Shown here in pieces: positions 1 to 9,476 of a DNA stretch of 64,000 nt. The position numbers and the translations under genes are program-made. Origin of the DNA: Rhizobium sp. R634 (GTDB taxonomy: Bacteria; Pseudomonadota; Alphaproteobacteria; Rhizobiales; Rhizobiaceae); NCBI RefSeq assembly GCF_002211305.1, contig NZ_LOKW01000005.1:62001-126000 (forward strand), written 5' to 3'. The stretch's first letter is position 1, and the number at the start of each line of letters is the position of its first letter. The notes beneath the pieces were generated by a model, which did no database searches, had not been told where the DNA came from, and saw only the letters and a list, made by a program, of their open reading frames with translations.

Positions 1-97
1 CCCTATGATCCAAAAAGGGAAGCCGTAACCAACGGTTCACCTAGTGACTAGTTCGCGCCTCCGGACAAGGCTTCCTTAATGCCGGGCTGAGACCATA
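1..97. other. left-edge stretch without a recognised gene
   Basis: Short non-coding lead-in to the first gene. A small leftward reading frame across it runs mostly opposite the following gene and looks like a shadow. Nothing else was seen. Confidence 0.4.
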
Positions 98-1921
98 TTG
101 CCATTAAGAAAGCTTCCAAGGCTGAGAGCGTTGCCAGAGAACAAAGCCACACGGTCCGAACAAGAGTTTCAGGATCTTCTGCGCCGTCTCGAACTCGCCC
201 TCGATGCATCTCAGATCGGTGTCTGGGAGCACAGCATCGCGAAGGACGGGATCTTATGGGATGCGCAGATGCACCGGCTCTACGAAACCGGCGAGACATG
301 CCGGCATGTGCCGGCGTGGTTCTGGTCGAATGCGATCCATCCCGATGACCGCGAGCGGGCCGAACGCGACTTCGACCAGGCGATCGCGGCGCGGGGCGCC
401 TATAACTCCCAGTTCCGGATCGTGCTGCCGGGCGGCGAAATCCGCCATTTGAGGTCGCGTGCGCATTTCTATGTCGATGCGGAGGGCATGCCTTCCTTTA
501 TCGGCGCCGAGTGGGATGTGACCGCCGACGTGCAGCTTAATGCGGAACTCGCGCGGCAGAAGATCGTCGCCGAGGCGCGGGCGCTGGCGCTCGAGGAAAG
601 CAATGCGCGCATCGAGCATGTCGCCGATCACGATTACCTCACCGGCCTGCCGAACCGGCGCCTGCTCGACAAGCGGCTCGGGGAGCTGCCGGCTGACCGG
701 AACATCGCGACGCTCGGCGTGCTGCATCTCGACCTCGACCAATTCAAGCAGATCAATGACAGCCACGGCCATGGGGCAGGCGATGCGGTGCTGAGAGCCG
801 CAGCCCTTCGCATCACCGCGGCCATTCCCGCCAATGGCATGGTGGCGCGTGTCGGCGGCGACGAATTCGTCATCGTGCTGGTCAATTTCACCGACCTCGC
901 CGAATTGAAGCTGATCACCGAGGATCTCCAGCGGCGGCTTCGGAAAAAGATCCGTTTCGGCGAACAGATGCTGCAGTCCGGCGCCTCGATCGGCGTGTCC
1001 TGGAGCGGCGACCGGCGGGCGCGTAACCTGCTTGCCGAATCCGATCTGGCGCTCTACCAAGCTAAGAAGCTCGGGCGCAATCGCGTCGAATTCTTCACGC
1101 GGCAGCTGCAGGAGGACCTGCGTGCCAAGCGCCGCCTCGCCGAGGAGCTGAAGCTCGGGCTGGAGCGCGGCGAGATCGTTCCCTATTATCAGGTGCAGGT
1201 CGATGCCCGGACGCGGGAGGTGATCGGTTTCGAGGCGCTGGCCCGCTGGAAACATCCCGAGAAGGGCGTGCTTGCGCCGGGAGTATTCCTGAAGATCGCC
1301 GACGAGCACGGGCTTTCGGCGGAAATCGATGCGGCGATCCTGAAAAGCGTTCTCGAAGACCGGCTGTTCTGGCTGTTGCGCGGCGTCGCGGTGCCGCGCA
1401 TCGCCGTCAATATCTCGGCGTCTCGCCTTGCCGATCCGGCGCTGCTCGGCAAGCTGAGGAAACTCGACATCCCGCCCGGCGTCATCGCCTTCGAATTGAT
1501 CGAGACCATTTTCCTCGATGATAGCGACGAGAAGCTGCTCGAGCATATCGACGATATCAAGAAGATGGGCATCGACATCGAGATCGACGATTTCGGATCG
1601 GGTCATGCCTCGCTCATCGGTCTCGTCAAGCTGCGGCCGAAACGGCTGAAGATCGACCGGCAACTCGTCAAAGAGGTCGTCAGCTCCGCCGAGCAGCGGC
1701 GCGTGGTGGGGTCGATCGTGGAGATCGCCAAGGCGCTCGATGTCGAGGTGATCGCCGAGGGCATCGAGACCGAGGAGCATGCCGTCGTGCTGGGTGAGCT
1801 CGGTTGCGACGGCCTGCAGGGTTATGCATTCGGCTATCCCACGCCGGCGGCCGAGACGGACCGGCTTTTTGCATCGATGATGAGCGGGACCGAAAAGCAA
1901 AAGACGGCGATGGGCGGCTGA
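98..1921 (+). CDS. PAS-GGDEF-EAL cyclic-di-GMP signalling protein
   Basis: This 607-residue cytoplasmic protein probably makes and/or degrades c-di-GMP. A PAS-like sensor spans about residues 30-145, a short coiled linker follows, then GGDEF (intact GGDEF at about 253-257) and EAL (EAL at about 379-381). The phosphodiesterase half keeps the downstream signatures of active enzymes: an Asn in NISASR, the Glu of FELIET, the IDDFGSG loop, KIDR, AEGIE and QGY. No RxxD inhibitory site lies at the usual place five residues before GGDEF. No membrane segment is visible, so the PAS domain should sense a cytosolic cue. The start is TTG at 98; it is the least certain part, since an internal start would leave PAS intact. 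Net activity cannot be read from sequence. Confidence 0.9.
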   Translation: MPLRKLPRLRALPENKATRSEQEFQDLLRRLELALDASQIGVWEHSIAKDGILWDAQMHRLYETGETCRHVPAWFWSNAIHPDDRERAERDFDQAIAARGAYNSQFRIVLPGGEIRHLRSRAHFYVDAEGMPSFIGAEWDVTADVQLNAELARQKIVAEARALALEESNARIEHVADHDYLTGLPNRRLLDKRLGELPADRNIATLGVLHLDLDQFKQINDSHGHGAGDAVLRAAALRITAAIPANGMVARVGGDEFVIVLVNFTDLAELKLITEDLQRRLRKKIRFGEQMLQSGASIGVSWSGDRRARNLLAESDLALYQAKKLGRNRVEFFTRQLQEDLRAKRRLAEELKLGLERGEIVPYYQVQVDARTREVIGFEALARWKHPEKGVLAPGVFLKIADEHGLSAEIDAAILKSVLEDRLFWLLRGVAVPRIAVNISASRLADPALLGKLRKLDIPPGVIAFELIETIFLDDSDEKLLEHIDDIKKMGIDIEIDDFGSGHASLIGLVKLRPKRLKIDRQLVKEVVSSAEQRRVVGSIVEIAKALDVEVIAEGIETEEHAVVLGELGCDGLQGYAFGYPTPAAETDRLFASMMSGTEKQKTAMGG

Positions 1922-2219
1922 GATGCTTTCCTCGCCTTCAAAAGCGGGCGGACGTTATATCTTCGCTGCGGCGTTTTGCTCCTATCGACAGGAAGACAAA
2001 CGGTCCGCAAGTAATTTTCTTGAGCTTGCAACGGCCCGGTTTCATGATAATGCGGAAACGAAGCTTTTTGCATTGCATCGAAAATGATTATACCGCGTCG
2101 CCAAGACCATGGGCATGGGGTTCTCCATCATTTGCAGATGCAATCGGGGAGCCTGGACCTGACAATTGCTTTGCCGTTGCCGGGATGGACTTGCGGGACA
2201 TTCAATCTGGGAAGGTCGC

Positions 2220-3071
2220 ATGAATTCGGGGGATTTTGCCGTTCGTTCGATGCGGCCCGGCGAACTGGAACTCGTGCTCGAATGGGCGCGCCAGGAGGGG
2301 TGGAACCCGGGGCTCGACGATTCGCTGGCATTTCTCGAAGCCGATCCTTCGGGATTTTTCGTCGGCGCCATCGGTGAGGTTCCCGTCGGCTCGATCTCGG
2401 TCGTCAAATACGGGGACAGTTTCGCCTTCGTCGGCCTCTACATCGTCCATCCGGATTTCCGTGGCAAAGGCTATGGCAAGGCGATCTGGGAGGCGGGCAT
2501 CGCCACGGCGGAAGGCCGGACGATCGGTCTCGACGGCGTTGCCGCACAGCAGGAAAATTACCGCAAGGCCGGCTTCGAGCCCGCCTATTCCACCATCCGT
2601 TACGGCGGTGTCGCCTCTTCCCTGCCTGTCTCGACGCTCGTTGCGCAGCCGGTGCTGGATTCACGCCTCGAAGGCCTGCAGCGCTACGACTCGGCGATCT
2701 TTCCGCAGCCGCGGGATGCCTTCCTTGCCGCCTGGTGCACCGGCCGCAAGGGCCGCCGGACGGCTATTGTGCGCAAGAGCCACAAGATTCGCGGCTACGG
2801 CACGATCCGCCGCTGTTACGAGGGCTACAAGATCGGGCCGCTGTTTGCCAATGACGCCGACAGCGCCGCGGCGCTGCTTGCCGAACTGATCCCCGAGGCG
2901 AAGGGGGCTTCGATCTTCATCGACATTCCCGTCGAGAACCACGAGGCGGTGGCACTTGCCGAAAGCATCGGCCTTCGACCGGTGTTCGAGACGACGCGCA
3001 TGTATCGCGGGCCGGCCCCGGCCATCCCGCTGAAACACGTCTTCGGCGTGACAACGCTGGAGCTTGGTTAG
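2220..3071 (+). CDS. GNAT family N-acetyltransferase with C-terminal Acetyltransf_18-like domain
   Basis: Predicted acyl-CoA-dependent acetyltransferase of 283 residues; substrate unknown. The N-terminal GNAT fold contains the acetyl-CoA binding motif A (RGKGYG at about residues 81-86, after VHPDF). The second half resembles the extra domain of YitH-type GNAT proteins. ATG 2220 is preferred over an upstream in-frame start because the protein then begins directly with the GNAT fold. Its stop overlaps the stop of the convergent EamA gene by a few bases, so the two genes have no separate terminators. Confidence 0.85.
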   Translation: MNSGDFAVRSMRPGELELVLEWARQEGWNPGLDDSLAFLEADPSGFFVGAIGEVPVGSISVVKYGDSFAFVGLYIVHPDFRGKGYGKAIWEAGIATAEGRTIGLDGVAAQQENYRKAGFEPAYSTIRYGGVASSLPVSTLVAQPVLDSRLEGLQRYDSAIFPQPRDAFLAAWCTGRKGRRTAIVRKSHKIRGYGTIRRCYEGYKIGPLFANDADSAAALLAELIPEAKGASIFIDIPVENHEAVALAESIGLRPVFETTRMYRGPAPAIPLKHVFGVTTLELG

Positions 3072-3985
3072 TCCACGGGCGAGGCGGGAACGGTCGGAGC
3101 TGAAGCTTTCGGCCGGCCCTTTTCGGCGATTGCGATGCCGCCGAGGGTCAGCACCAGTGCGATCATGTGGAAAGACTGAAGCTTCTCGCCGATCAGGGCG
3201 ACGGAGAGCAGCGTTCCGAACACCGGCACGAGATTGATGAAGAGCCCGGCCCGGTTGGCGCCGATCGCTTCGACCCCTTTGATATAAAGGATCTGCGCTA
3301 GCAGCGAAGGGAAGATCGCCGTGTAGAGCGTGATGCCCCAGCCGGCCTGATCGGGCCATTGCGCCGCACCCCGGCCTGCTTCCCAAAGGAGCAGCGGCAG
3401 CGAGGTCAGCATGGCAGCGATGGCCGGGAATGCCATCAGCGTTCGCCAGTCGACCGGCGGTTTCCAGCGCAGGAAGATCGTGTAGAGCGAATAGGCGACG
3501 ATGGCGATCAGCATCAGCCCGTCGCCGCGGTTGAGCTGCAGCTGCAGCAGCGTGGCGAGGTCGCCATGGGCGGCCGTCAGCGCCACGCCCACCAGCGTCA
3601 GTCCGAAGCCGAGGCACTGCGCTAGCGAAATGCCGGTGCGGAAGAAAACGAAATTGAGCAGAAAGATCAGCATGGGGATGCCGGCCTGCTCGATGGCAAC
3701 GTTGATCGCCGTCGTATATTGCACCGCCGAGTAAAGCATGGCGTTGAAGAGCGTGTAGCCGATGGCGCCGTAGCACAGCAGCAAGGGCAGATTCTTCCTG
3801 GCGACCGACCAGTCCTTCTTCAGCTGCGGCACCGAAATAAGGGCGATCAGCGCGACGGCCAGGAACCAGCGCAGGAAGGTCAGCATCATCGGGCTGACAT
3901 GGCCGACCGCAAGCTTGCCGGCGACGGAGTTGCCGCCCCAGCAGAGAGTGGCAATGACGAGGCAGATATAGGCCGTGGCTTGCAA
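3068..3985 (-). CDS. EamA/DMT family membrane transporter
   Basis: Inner-membrane exporter of the drug/metabolite transporter superfamily, about 305 residues, with around ten hydrophobic segments arranged as two EamA repeats. Characteristic features are the start-proximal CWGGNSVAGKLAVG segment and the second-repeat segment ending with a conserved Pro/Gly-rich 'NLVPVFGTLLSV' region. A longer frame opens with GTG at 4066, but TTG at 3985 has a GAGGAAG ribosome site at good spacing and gives the usual EamA N-terminus, so it is preferred. The substrate is not predictable; family members export amino acids, purines or other metabolites. Divergent from purA. Confidence 0.85.
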   Translation of the reverse strand: MQATAYICLVIATLCWGGNSVAGKLAVGHVSPMMLTFLRWFLAVALIALISVPQLKKDWSVARKNLPLLLCYGAIGYTLFNAMLYSAVQYTTAINVAIEQAGIPMLIFLLNFVFFRTGISLAQCLGFGLTLVGVALTAAHGDLATLLQLQLNRGDGLMLIAIVAYSLYTIFLRWKPPVDWRTLMAFPAIAAMLTSLPLLLWEAGRGAAQWPDQAGWGITLYTAIFPSLLAQILYIKGVEAIGANRAGLFINLVPVFGTLLSVALIGEKLQSFHMIALVLTLGGIAIAEKGRPKASAPTVPASPVD

Positions 3986-4178
3986 GAGCGTTTCTTCCTC
4001 GTGTTTTGGTGAGCGACAAGCGACGTTTTCGCAGGGGAAATAGCCTGCCGGCGGCTGATTTGTCACGTAAAAAGCCCAATCGCCTGTGACAACAGGGTCG
4101 CTTTCCCAAAAACAAAGCTTTATAGATGCGCGGGTTTGAGCAGGTGCGCGGTTCAGCGCCGGTAACAGGAAGAGTTAG

Positions 4179-5477
4179 ATGACGAACGTAGTCGTGGTCG
4201 GTTCGCAATGGGGTGACGAAGGCAAGGGCAAGATTGTCGACTGGCTTTCTGAACGCGCGGATATCGTCGTGCGCTATCAGGGCGGACACAATGCCGGCCA
4301 TACGCTCGTCATCGACGGCACGAGCTACAAGCTCTCGCTGCTGCCCTCCGGCGTCGTGCGTCCCGGCAAAATGGCGGTGATCGGCAACGGCGTCGTCGTC
4401 GATCCGCACGCGCTGATCGCCGAGATCGGCCGGCTGGAGGCCCAGGGCGTGAGTGTCACGCCTGACAATCTGCGCATCGCCGACAATGCGACGCTCATCC
4501 TGTCGCTGCACCGCGAACTCGACGCGATGCGCGAAGATGCGGCTTCCAACAGCGGCACCAAGATCGGCACGACGCGCCGCGGCATCGGCCCGGCCTATGA
4601 GGACAAGGTCGGCCGCCGCGCCATCCGCGTCATGGATCTTGCCGACCTCGAAAGCCTTTCCGGCAAGGTTGACCGTATCCTGACGCATCACAATGCCCTT
4701 CGCCGCGGCCTCGGCGTTGCCGAAGTCAGCCACCAGGCGATCATGGAGGAACTGACCTCGATCGCCGATCGGGTCTTGCCGTTCCGCGATACGGTCTGGC
4801 TCTTCCTCGACAAGGAGCGCCGCAAGGGCGCCCGCATTCTTTTCGAAGGCGCGCAGGGCAGCCTGCTCGACATCGACCACGGCACCTATCCTTTCGTGAC
4901 CTCCTCGAACACGGTGGCCGGTCAGGCTGCCGCCGGTTCCGGCATGGGTCCCGGCTCGCTCGGCTATATCCTCGGCATCACCAAGGCCTATACGACGCGC
5001 GTCGGCGAAGGCCCGTTCCCGACCGAGCTCACGGACGAAGTCGGCCAGTTCCTCGGCGAAAAAGGCCACGAGTTCGGCACGGTGACCGGGCGCAAGCGCC
5101 GCTGCGGCTGGTTCGACGCGGCCCTCGTGCGCCAGTCGATCGCCACCAACGGGATCACCGGTATCGCGCTCACCAAGCTCGACGTGCTCGACGGCCTCGA
5201 TGAATTGAAGATCTGCGTCGGCTATATGCTCGACGGCGAACAGATTGATCATCTTCCCGCAAGCCAGGGAGCGCAAGCTAGGGTCGAACCGGTCTATGTC
5301 ACGCTGGAGGGATGGAAGGAATCGACCGTGGGCGCGCGCAGCTGGGCGGATCTTCCGGCACAGGCGATCAAGTATGTTCGCCAGGTCGAAGAGCTGATCG
5401 GGGCGCCGGTCGCGCTGCTTTCCACTAGCCCGGAGCGGGATGACACCATACTTGTGACCGATCCGTTTGAGGATTAA
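4179..5477 (+). CDS. purA: adenylosuccinate synthetase
   Basis: Catalyses IMP + aspartate + GTP to adenylosuccinate, the first committed step to AMP; cytosolic. The 432-residue length is the family norm. Visible signatures are the N-terminal [16 protein letters not shown] loop with catalytic Asp13, QGGHNAGHT with catalytic His41, [14 protein letters not shown], the FEGAQG segment and the C-terminal [11 protein letters not shown] and TKLDVLDG blocks. An AGGAAGAG ribosome site precedes the ATG. It is complete with no unusual feature. The next gene begins about 60 bases downstream without an obvious terminator. Confidence 0.98.
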   Translation: MTNVVVVGSQWGDEGKGKIVDWLSERADIVVRYQGGHNAGHTLVIDGTSYKLSLLPSGVVRPGKMAVIGNGVVVDPHALIAEIGRLEAQGVSVTPDNLRIADNATLILSLHRELDAMREDAASNSGTKIGTTRRGIGPAYEDKVGRRAIRVMDLADLESLSGKVDRILTHHNALRRGLGVAEVSHQAIMEELTSIADRVLPFRDTVWLFLDKERRKGARILFEGAQGSLLDIDHGTYPFVTSSNTVAGQAAAGSGMGPGSLGYILGITKAYTTRVGEGPFPTELTDEVGQFLGEKGHEFGTVTGRKRRCGWFDAALVRQSIATNGITGIALTKLDVLDGLDELKICVGYMLDGEQIDHLPASQGAQARVEPVYVTLEGWKESTVGARSWADLPAQAIKYVRQVEELIGAPVALLSTSPERDDTILVTDPFED

Positions 5478-5537
5478 GCTCACGGGTCACTGTAGGGGAT
5501 AGTTCGGGAGAGTGCCGGACTTCTTGAGAAAGTACTG

Positions 5538-8057
5538 ATGGCGGATTTTATTGCAGTTATTCGGCGGGCCGTGGACGGCCTGGCTGAAAATACCCCCGAG
5601 ATGCGGGTGAAGGTCTACGAACGTGCTCGCGGCGCAGTGCAGCGGCAGCTCGAGAACATGAAGCCGCGTCCGCCGGAAGCCATGCTGCAACGCCAGCTCG
5701 AAAAGCTCGAGGCCGCCATCCGCGAAGTGGAAGGCGAACACGCCGAGGCGCTGCCGCTCGACGAGGCGGTTGCCGCCGAAGCCGAGCCTGATGTTTCGGA
5801 AGAACAAGCGGTTCACGACGAAGGCGAATCAGTACCTGCGGCGGAGACGGCAGCCGGGGAACCGGTTTACGAAGCCTATGCGGAACCGCAGGCCGCTGAG
5901 CCTGCGGCGACTGCCGAGGAGCCGGATCACGAGCACATGGAGGCCGTCGCGCCGCAGGAGCCTCAGGACGAGGTCCCTGCCGACGAGCCCCTTTCCGAAG
6001 AGACGGCTGCCTCCACTGAGGCTCATGTTTCCCCGGAGGAAGAGGAGCCCGCTCCCGCCGAGACATACTGGCATCCCTCGCATGAGGAGGAAGCGCCGGC
6101 CGAGGAATGGCATGCCGCCGAGGCGCATCACGCCGCTGCCGAGGACGTGCCCGGCGAGGACGGCCTTCGGGAGCCGGCAGCCGAGCATCATCCCTACGAG
6201 GAAGCCGACGATTACCGGGGTGACGAGCAGCATTCCGCGCAGGCCGAAGAGATCGCGGCCGAACCGGCTGCTGCCGAAGCCGACGAGCCTCAGGGCGAGG
6301 CGGCTTACGAGCCTATCGAATCCTTCCAGCCGGTCGCTGGCGGCCTTGACCATGCGGCGCAGCGGCTGGTGGAGCCGGTCGCCGATTTCGATCGTCCGCA
6401 GGAATTTGTCGAGCATAGCCGCGAGGAGCCACTGCAGGCGGATGCCGCAGGACATTTCGATCCCGTCTGGGCCGAGCCTGCCGCAGAAACGCCGGCCCCC
6501 GCACCCAAGGATGCCGAGACCGAATGGGCGGAGGAAGAGCTCCGGCAATATTCGGAAACGGCGCCTGCTGCCCCCGACACTTCGGCGCGCGCCTTCGAAG
6601 ACGTGATATCGAGCCTCGAAAAAGTGGCGCCCGCCGCCGTGATGCCGACCGCCAAGGAAGCTTTCTCCTGGGAGAAGGCCGCCTTCGACGATCTGCCGCC
6701 GATCGAGGCCGGCACCGACAAGAAGACGCCGGTTGCCTCGCATTTCGACGATGTCGATATCTTCGCGGAAGTGCACGACGGAAAGCCTGCGCCCGCCGCC
6801 GGCGCGCCGAACGAGCAATGGCGCGAAGCAAAGACGCTGCGCGGCTACGATCGCCGCGGCCCGGTCGCCGCCGACGACGATGACAGCAATCCGGGAATGG
6901 ATATCGATCAGCTCGTTGCCTCCAAGCTGCAGGGCAAGAGCTTCCGCATGGAGCCGAAACGCCGCCGCTTCGGCATCGGCACGGTGATCACGCTTATCTT
7001 CGCGCTCATTCTGATCGGCGGCGGCGCCTATGCCGGCTGGATGAACAGAGAAGCGCTGGTGGCAATGGTCGACGGGCTGGTGAGCTCGGCGCCGTCGCAG
7101 GCGACCCGGAACGAAGCGACAATGGCTCCGTCCGAGTCTGCGACGCCTCAACAGCCGGGCGCAACGGCGCCGGCCGCCCAGCCGACAGCCCCACAGAGTG
7201 CTGAGAATACTTCCCCGGCGCCGGCCCAGCCGAATCAGCAGGTGGCGTCGCTGAACAATGACGGTGCGGCGGCCAGCTCGAAGTTTACCCAGCGGCTGCT
7301 GACTGACGGCACCGAGGTCGATAGCGGGCCGGCCAGCGTGCCGGGAACGCCGACCGCGGAAGGAAAGTCGGTCGCCGAACAGAACGTCGCCGCAGCCGAT
7401 ACGCCGCCGGCGAGCGCGCAAGGCGACGCGGCGCCGGCCGAAACGCTGACGCCGAACGGTCCGGCGGCATCGCCGCAGCAGACCGCGCCCGTCGGCTCGT
7501 CGCAGAAAATGTTCCTCTATGAGGAGCGCATCGGCCAGAGTTCGCCAACGGCGATCGAGGGATCGGTCGTCTGGAGCGTGCAGCGCGAAGCCGGCCAGGA
7601 CGGCCGGCAGGAGGCGACGGTGCAGGGCAACGTCACAGTTCCCGAGCGCAATCTCTCGGCACTCGTCACCTTCAAGCGCAATTCCGATCCGTCGCTGCCG
7701 GCAAGCCACCTCGTCGAGATCGTCTTCTCCGTGCCGCCGAACTTCGAAGGCGGCAGTATCGAAAGCGTTCAGCGCATCTCGATGAAGCGCACCGAGCAGG
7801 ATCGCGGCGACGCGCTGATCGCGGTTCCGGCCAAGATCACCGACGATTTCCACATGATCGCACTCAACGACTACCCCGACGCCCGCAAAGCCAACCTGGA
7901 CCTCATGGCCACCCGCAGCTGGATCGATATCCCGATCACCTACCGCAACGGCCGCCGCGCGCTGCTGACGATGGAAAAGGGCGACTCGGGAACGGAAGCC
8001 TTCAACACGGCGATCAAGGAATGGAACGCTCTCGGGGATGTCTCGACGAGCCAGTGA
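5538..8057 (+). CDS. large acidic Ala/Glu/Pro-rich single-pass membrane protein
   Basis: An 839-residue protein of unknown function. The first 65 residues are helical and basic/acidic mixed. Residues of roughly 80-400 are a very acidic low-complexity Ala/Glu/Pro/His segment. A basic patch (KRRRFG) then precedes one hydrophobic helix at about 476-497. The following segment to about 650 is rich in Ala, Pro, Gln and Thr, and the C-terminal 180 residues form a compact folded domain with few repeats. The topology suggests an acidic cytoplasmic arm and an exported C-terminal domain. I recognise no named family, though similar proteins follow purA in other rhizobia as far as I recall. Low-complexity composition makes homology searches unreliable here. 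Confidence 0.8.
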   Translation: MADFIAVIRRAVDGLAENTPEMRVKVYERARGAVQRQLENMKPRPPEAMLQRQLEKLEAAIREVEGEHAEALPLDEAVAAEAEPDVSEEQAVHDEGESVPAAETAAGEPVYEAYAEPQAAEPAATAEEPDHEHMEAVAPQEPQDEVPADEPLSEETAASTEAHVSPEEEEPAPAETYWHPSHEEEAPAEEWHAAEAHHAAAEDVPGEDGLREPAAEHHPYEEADDYRGDEQHSAQAEEIAAEPAAAEADEPQGEAAYEPIESFQPVAGGLDHAAQRLVEPVADFDRPQEFVEHSREEPLQADAAGHFDPVWAEPAAETPAPAPKDAETEWAEEELRQYSETAPAAPDTSARAFEDVISSLEKVAPAAVMPTAKEAFSWEKAAFDDLPPIEAGTDKKTPVASHFDDVDIFAEVHDGKPAPAAGAPNEQWREAKTLRGYDRRGPVAADDDDSNPGMDIDQLVASKLQGKSFRMEPKRRRFGIGTVITLIFALILIGGGAYAGWMNREALVAMVDGLVSSAPSQATRNEATMAPSESATPQQPGATAPAAQPTAPQSAENTSPAPAQPNQQVASLNNDGAAASSKFTQRLLTDGTEVDSGPASVPGTPTAEGKSVAEQNVAAADTPPASAQGDAAPAETLTPNGPAASPQQTAPVGSSQKMFLYEERIGQSSPTAIEGSVVWSVQREAGQDGRQEATVQGNVTVPERNLSALVTFKRNSDPSLPASHLVEIVFSVPPNFEGGSIESVQRISMKRTEQDRGDALIAVPAKITDDFHMIALNDYPDARKANLDLMATRSWIDIPITYRNGRRALLTMEKGDSGTEAFNTAIKEWNALGDVSTSQ

Positions 8058-8082
8058 GGTGGATCGCGGCTATTCTGCCGGT

Positions 8083-8250
8083 GGCCCCCTCATCCGCCTG
8101 CCGGCACCTTCTCCCCGCAGGGGAGAAGGAGAGCTGTGACAGCGTTCCGCCCCTCTTGAAAGCGTCGATCGTGGAAACGAAGGCAAGCGGCTTGCTCCGT
8201 CTTCTCCCCAGCGGGGAGAAAGGTGGCCCGAAGGGTCGGATGAGGGGGCC
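8083..8250. repeat. RIME-like palindromic intergenic element
   Basis: A roughly 168-base element whose ends are inverted copies (GGCCCCCTCATCCG at 8083-8096 and its complement at 8237-8250). Inside each end is a second palindrome around CTTCTCCCC...GGGGAGAAG. This layout is typical of rhizobial intergenic mosaic elements. It lies between convergent genes and codes for nothing credible. Confidence 0.75.
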
Positions 8251-8337
8251 GCACGGCGTGTCCGCCAGGACCGCCTGATTTGCTGAGCTTGACCCACATA
8301 GCCACAGCCTTACGCACTCTACAAACCGTAGAAACAG

Positions 8338-8372
8338 AAACGCCACCCGTCCGTGCCGGAGGGGTGGCGTTT
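8338..8372 (-). terminator. rho-independent terminator of rpoH
   Basis: An 11-bp perfect stem, AAACGCCACCC paired with GGGTGGCGTTT, around a 13-base loop. It sits 20 bases past the rpoH stop and has T residues at the 3' side on the minus strand. Confidence 0.8.
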
Positions 8373-8391
8373 CGATTCTCAAGCCAGTCTA

Positions 8392-9300
8392 TCAGGCCGT
8401 GGCTTCGACGACGCGGACGGCCTTGGCGCGTTCCAGGGCTTCCTTGCGGACGGCGTCCTGGACCTTTTCGAAGGCGCGGACCTCGATCTGGCGGACGCGT
8501 TCGCGGCTGATGTCGAATTCCGCCGAGAGGTCTTCCAGCGTGACCGGATCCTCGGCGAGGCGGCGGGCCTCGAAGATGCGGCGTTCGCGTTCGTTCAACA
8601 CGCTCATGGCTTTCGCCAGCATGCGCCTGCGGGTTTCGAGCTCATCCTGTTCGATCAGCACGTCTTCCTGGCTGTCGTGGTCGTCAACCAGCCAATCTTG
8701 CCACTGGCCGCTGTCGCCTTCGGCTGCCTTGATCGGCGCGTTCAGCGAAGCGTCGCCGGAAAGGCGGCGGTTCATCGAGATGACCTCCTCCTCCGACACA
8801 TTCAGCTTCGTGGCGATTTCCGAGACGTGCTCGGGCTTCAGATCGCCGTCGTCGATCGCCTGAATGCGGCCTTTCAGCCGGCGCAGGTTGAAAAACAGGC
8901 GCTTCTGGTTGGCTGTCGTGCCCATCTTCACCAATGACCACGAGCGCAGTATATATTCCTGGATCGAAGCCTTGATCCACCACATGGCATAGGTGGCGAG
9001 ACGGAAACCGCGCTCCGCGTCGAATTTCTTGACGGCCTGCATCAGGCCGACATTGCCCTCGGAGACGACTTCGCCGATCGGTAGGCCGTAGCCGCGGTAA
9101 CCCATTGCGATCTTCGCGACGAGGCGAAGATGGCTGGTGACGAGCTTGTGGGCGGCATCGCGGTCGCCATGTTCGGCGTAGCGCTTCGCAAGCATGTATT
9201 CCTGCTGCGGTTCGAGCATGGGAAACTTGCGGATTTCGTCGAGATAACGATTGAGACCGGCTTCGCCGGCGGTAATGGACGGCAAGGTATTTCGGGCCAT
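8392..9300 (-). CDS. rpoH: RNA polymerase heat-shock sigma factor (sigma-32)
   Basis: A 302-residue group-3 sigma factor directing RNA polymerase to heat-shock promoters. Region 2 carries the DAERGFRLATYAMWWIKASIQEYI core-binding and melting segment. The RpoH-specific box (NQKRLFFNLR, about residues 131-140) separates it from the housekeeping sigma factor. The C-terminal region 4 helix-turn-helix (LSAEFDISRERVRQIE) is intact. ATG 9300 follows a strong AGGAGG ribosome site. Rhizobia usually have two rpoH genes; synteny next to rluD and near ctrA/chpT suggests the rpoH1 type, but this is inference. Confidence 0.96.
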   Translation of the reverse strand: MARNTLPSITAGEAGLNRYLDEIRKFPMLEPQQEYMLAKRYAEHGDRDAAHKLVTSHLRLVAKIAMGYRGYGLPIGEVVSEGNVGLMQAVKKFDAERGFRLATYAMWWIKASIQEYILRSWSLVKMGTTANQKRLFFNLRRLKGRIQAIDDGDLKPEHVSEIATKLNVSEEEVISMNRRLSGDASLNAPIKAAEGDSGQWQDWLVDDHDSQEDVLIEQDELETRRRMLAKAMSVLNERERRIFEARRLAEDPVTLEDLSAEFDISRERVRQIEVRAFEKVQDAVRKEALERAKAVRVVEATA

Positions 9301-9416
9301 AGTGCACCCTCCTAATATAGATTCCGGTTCCCGATGGAAACGCGCCCTCGCGTCGTGAAAGGCAAACCGGGACGTGCGGCTTTATCCAAGCCCGCACTAA
9401 GTCTATATACAGATAA

Positions 9417-9439
9417 GTATGGCAAAAGCGCGGTTCAAG
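9417..9439 (-). promoter_or_regulatory. candidate heat-shock (sigma-32 type) promoter upstream of rpoH
   Basis: Read on the minus strand, CTTGAA is followed after 11 bases by CCATAC, then TTAT. This fits the sigma-32 pattern (CTTGAA, 11-15 bases, CCxxAT) and lies about 120 bases before the rpoH start. It would allow self-activation. Inferred from pattern only. Confidence 0.4.
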
Positions 9440-9476
9440 GCGTCGCTCACGCAAGTGTGAGACCCTTGAGAAACGT

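Noticed and set aside
254..1900. 548-residue leftward frame opposite the GGDEF-EAL gene
   Set aside because: The forward frame has all catalytic motifs; the reverse has none.
2661..5483. 940-residue leftward open frame across GNAT, EamA and purA
   Set aside because: It is antisense to purA and in another frame of EamA; its protein is low-complexity and Arg/Ala/Asp-rich, as expected of a high-GC shadow.
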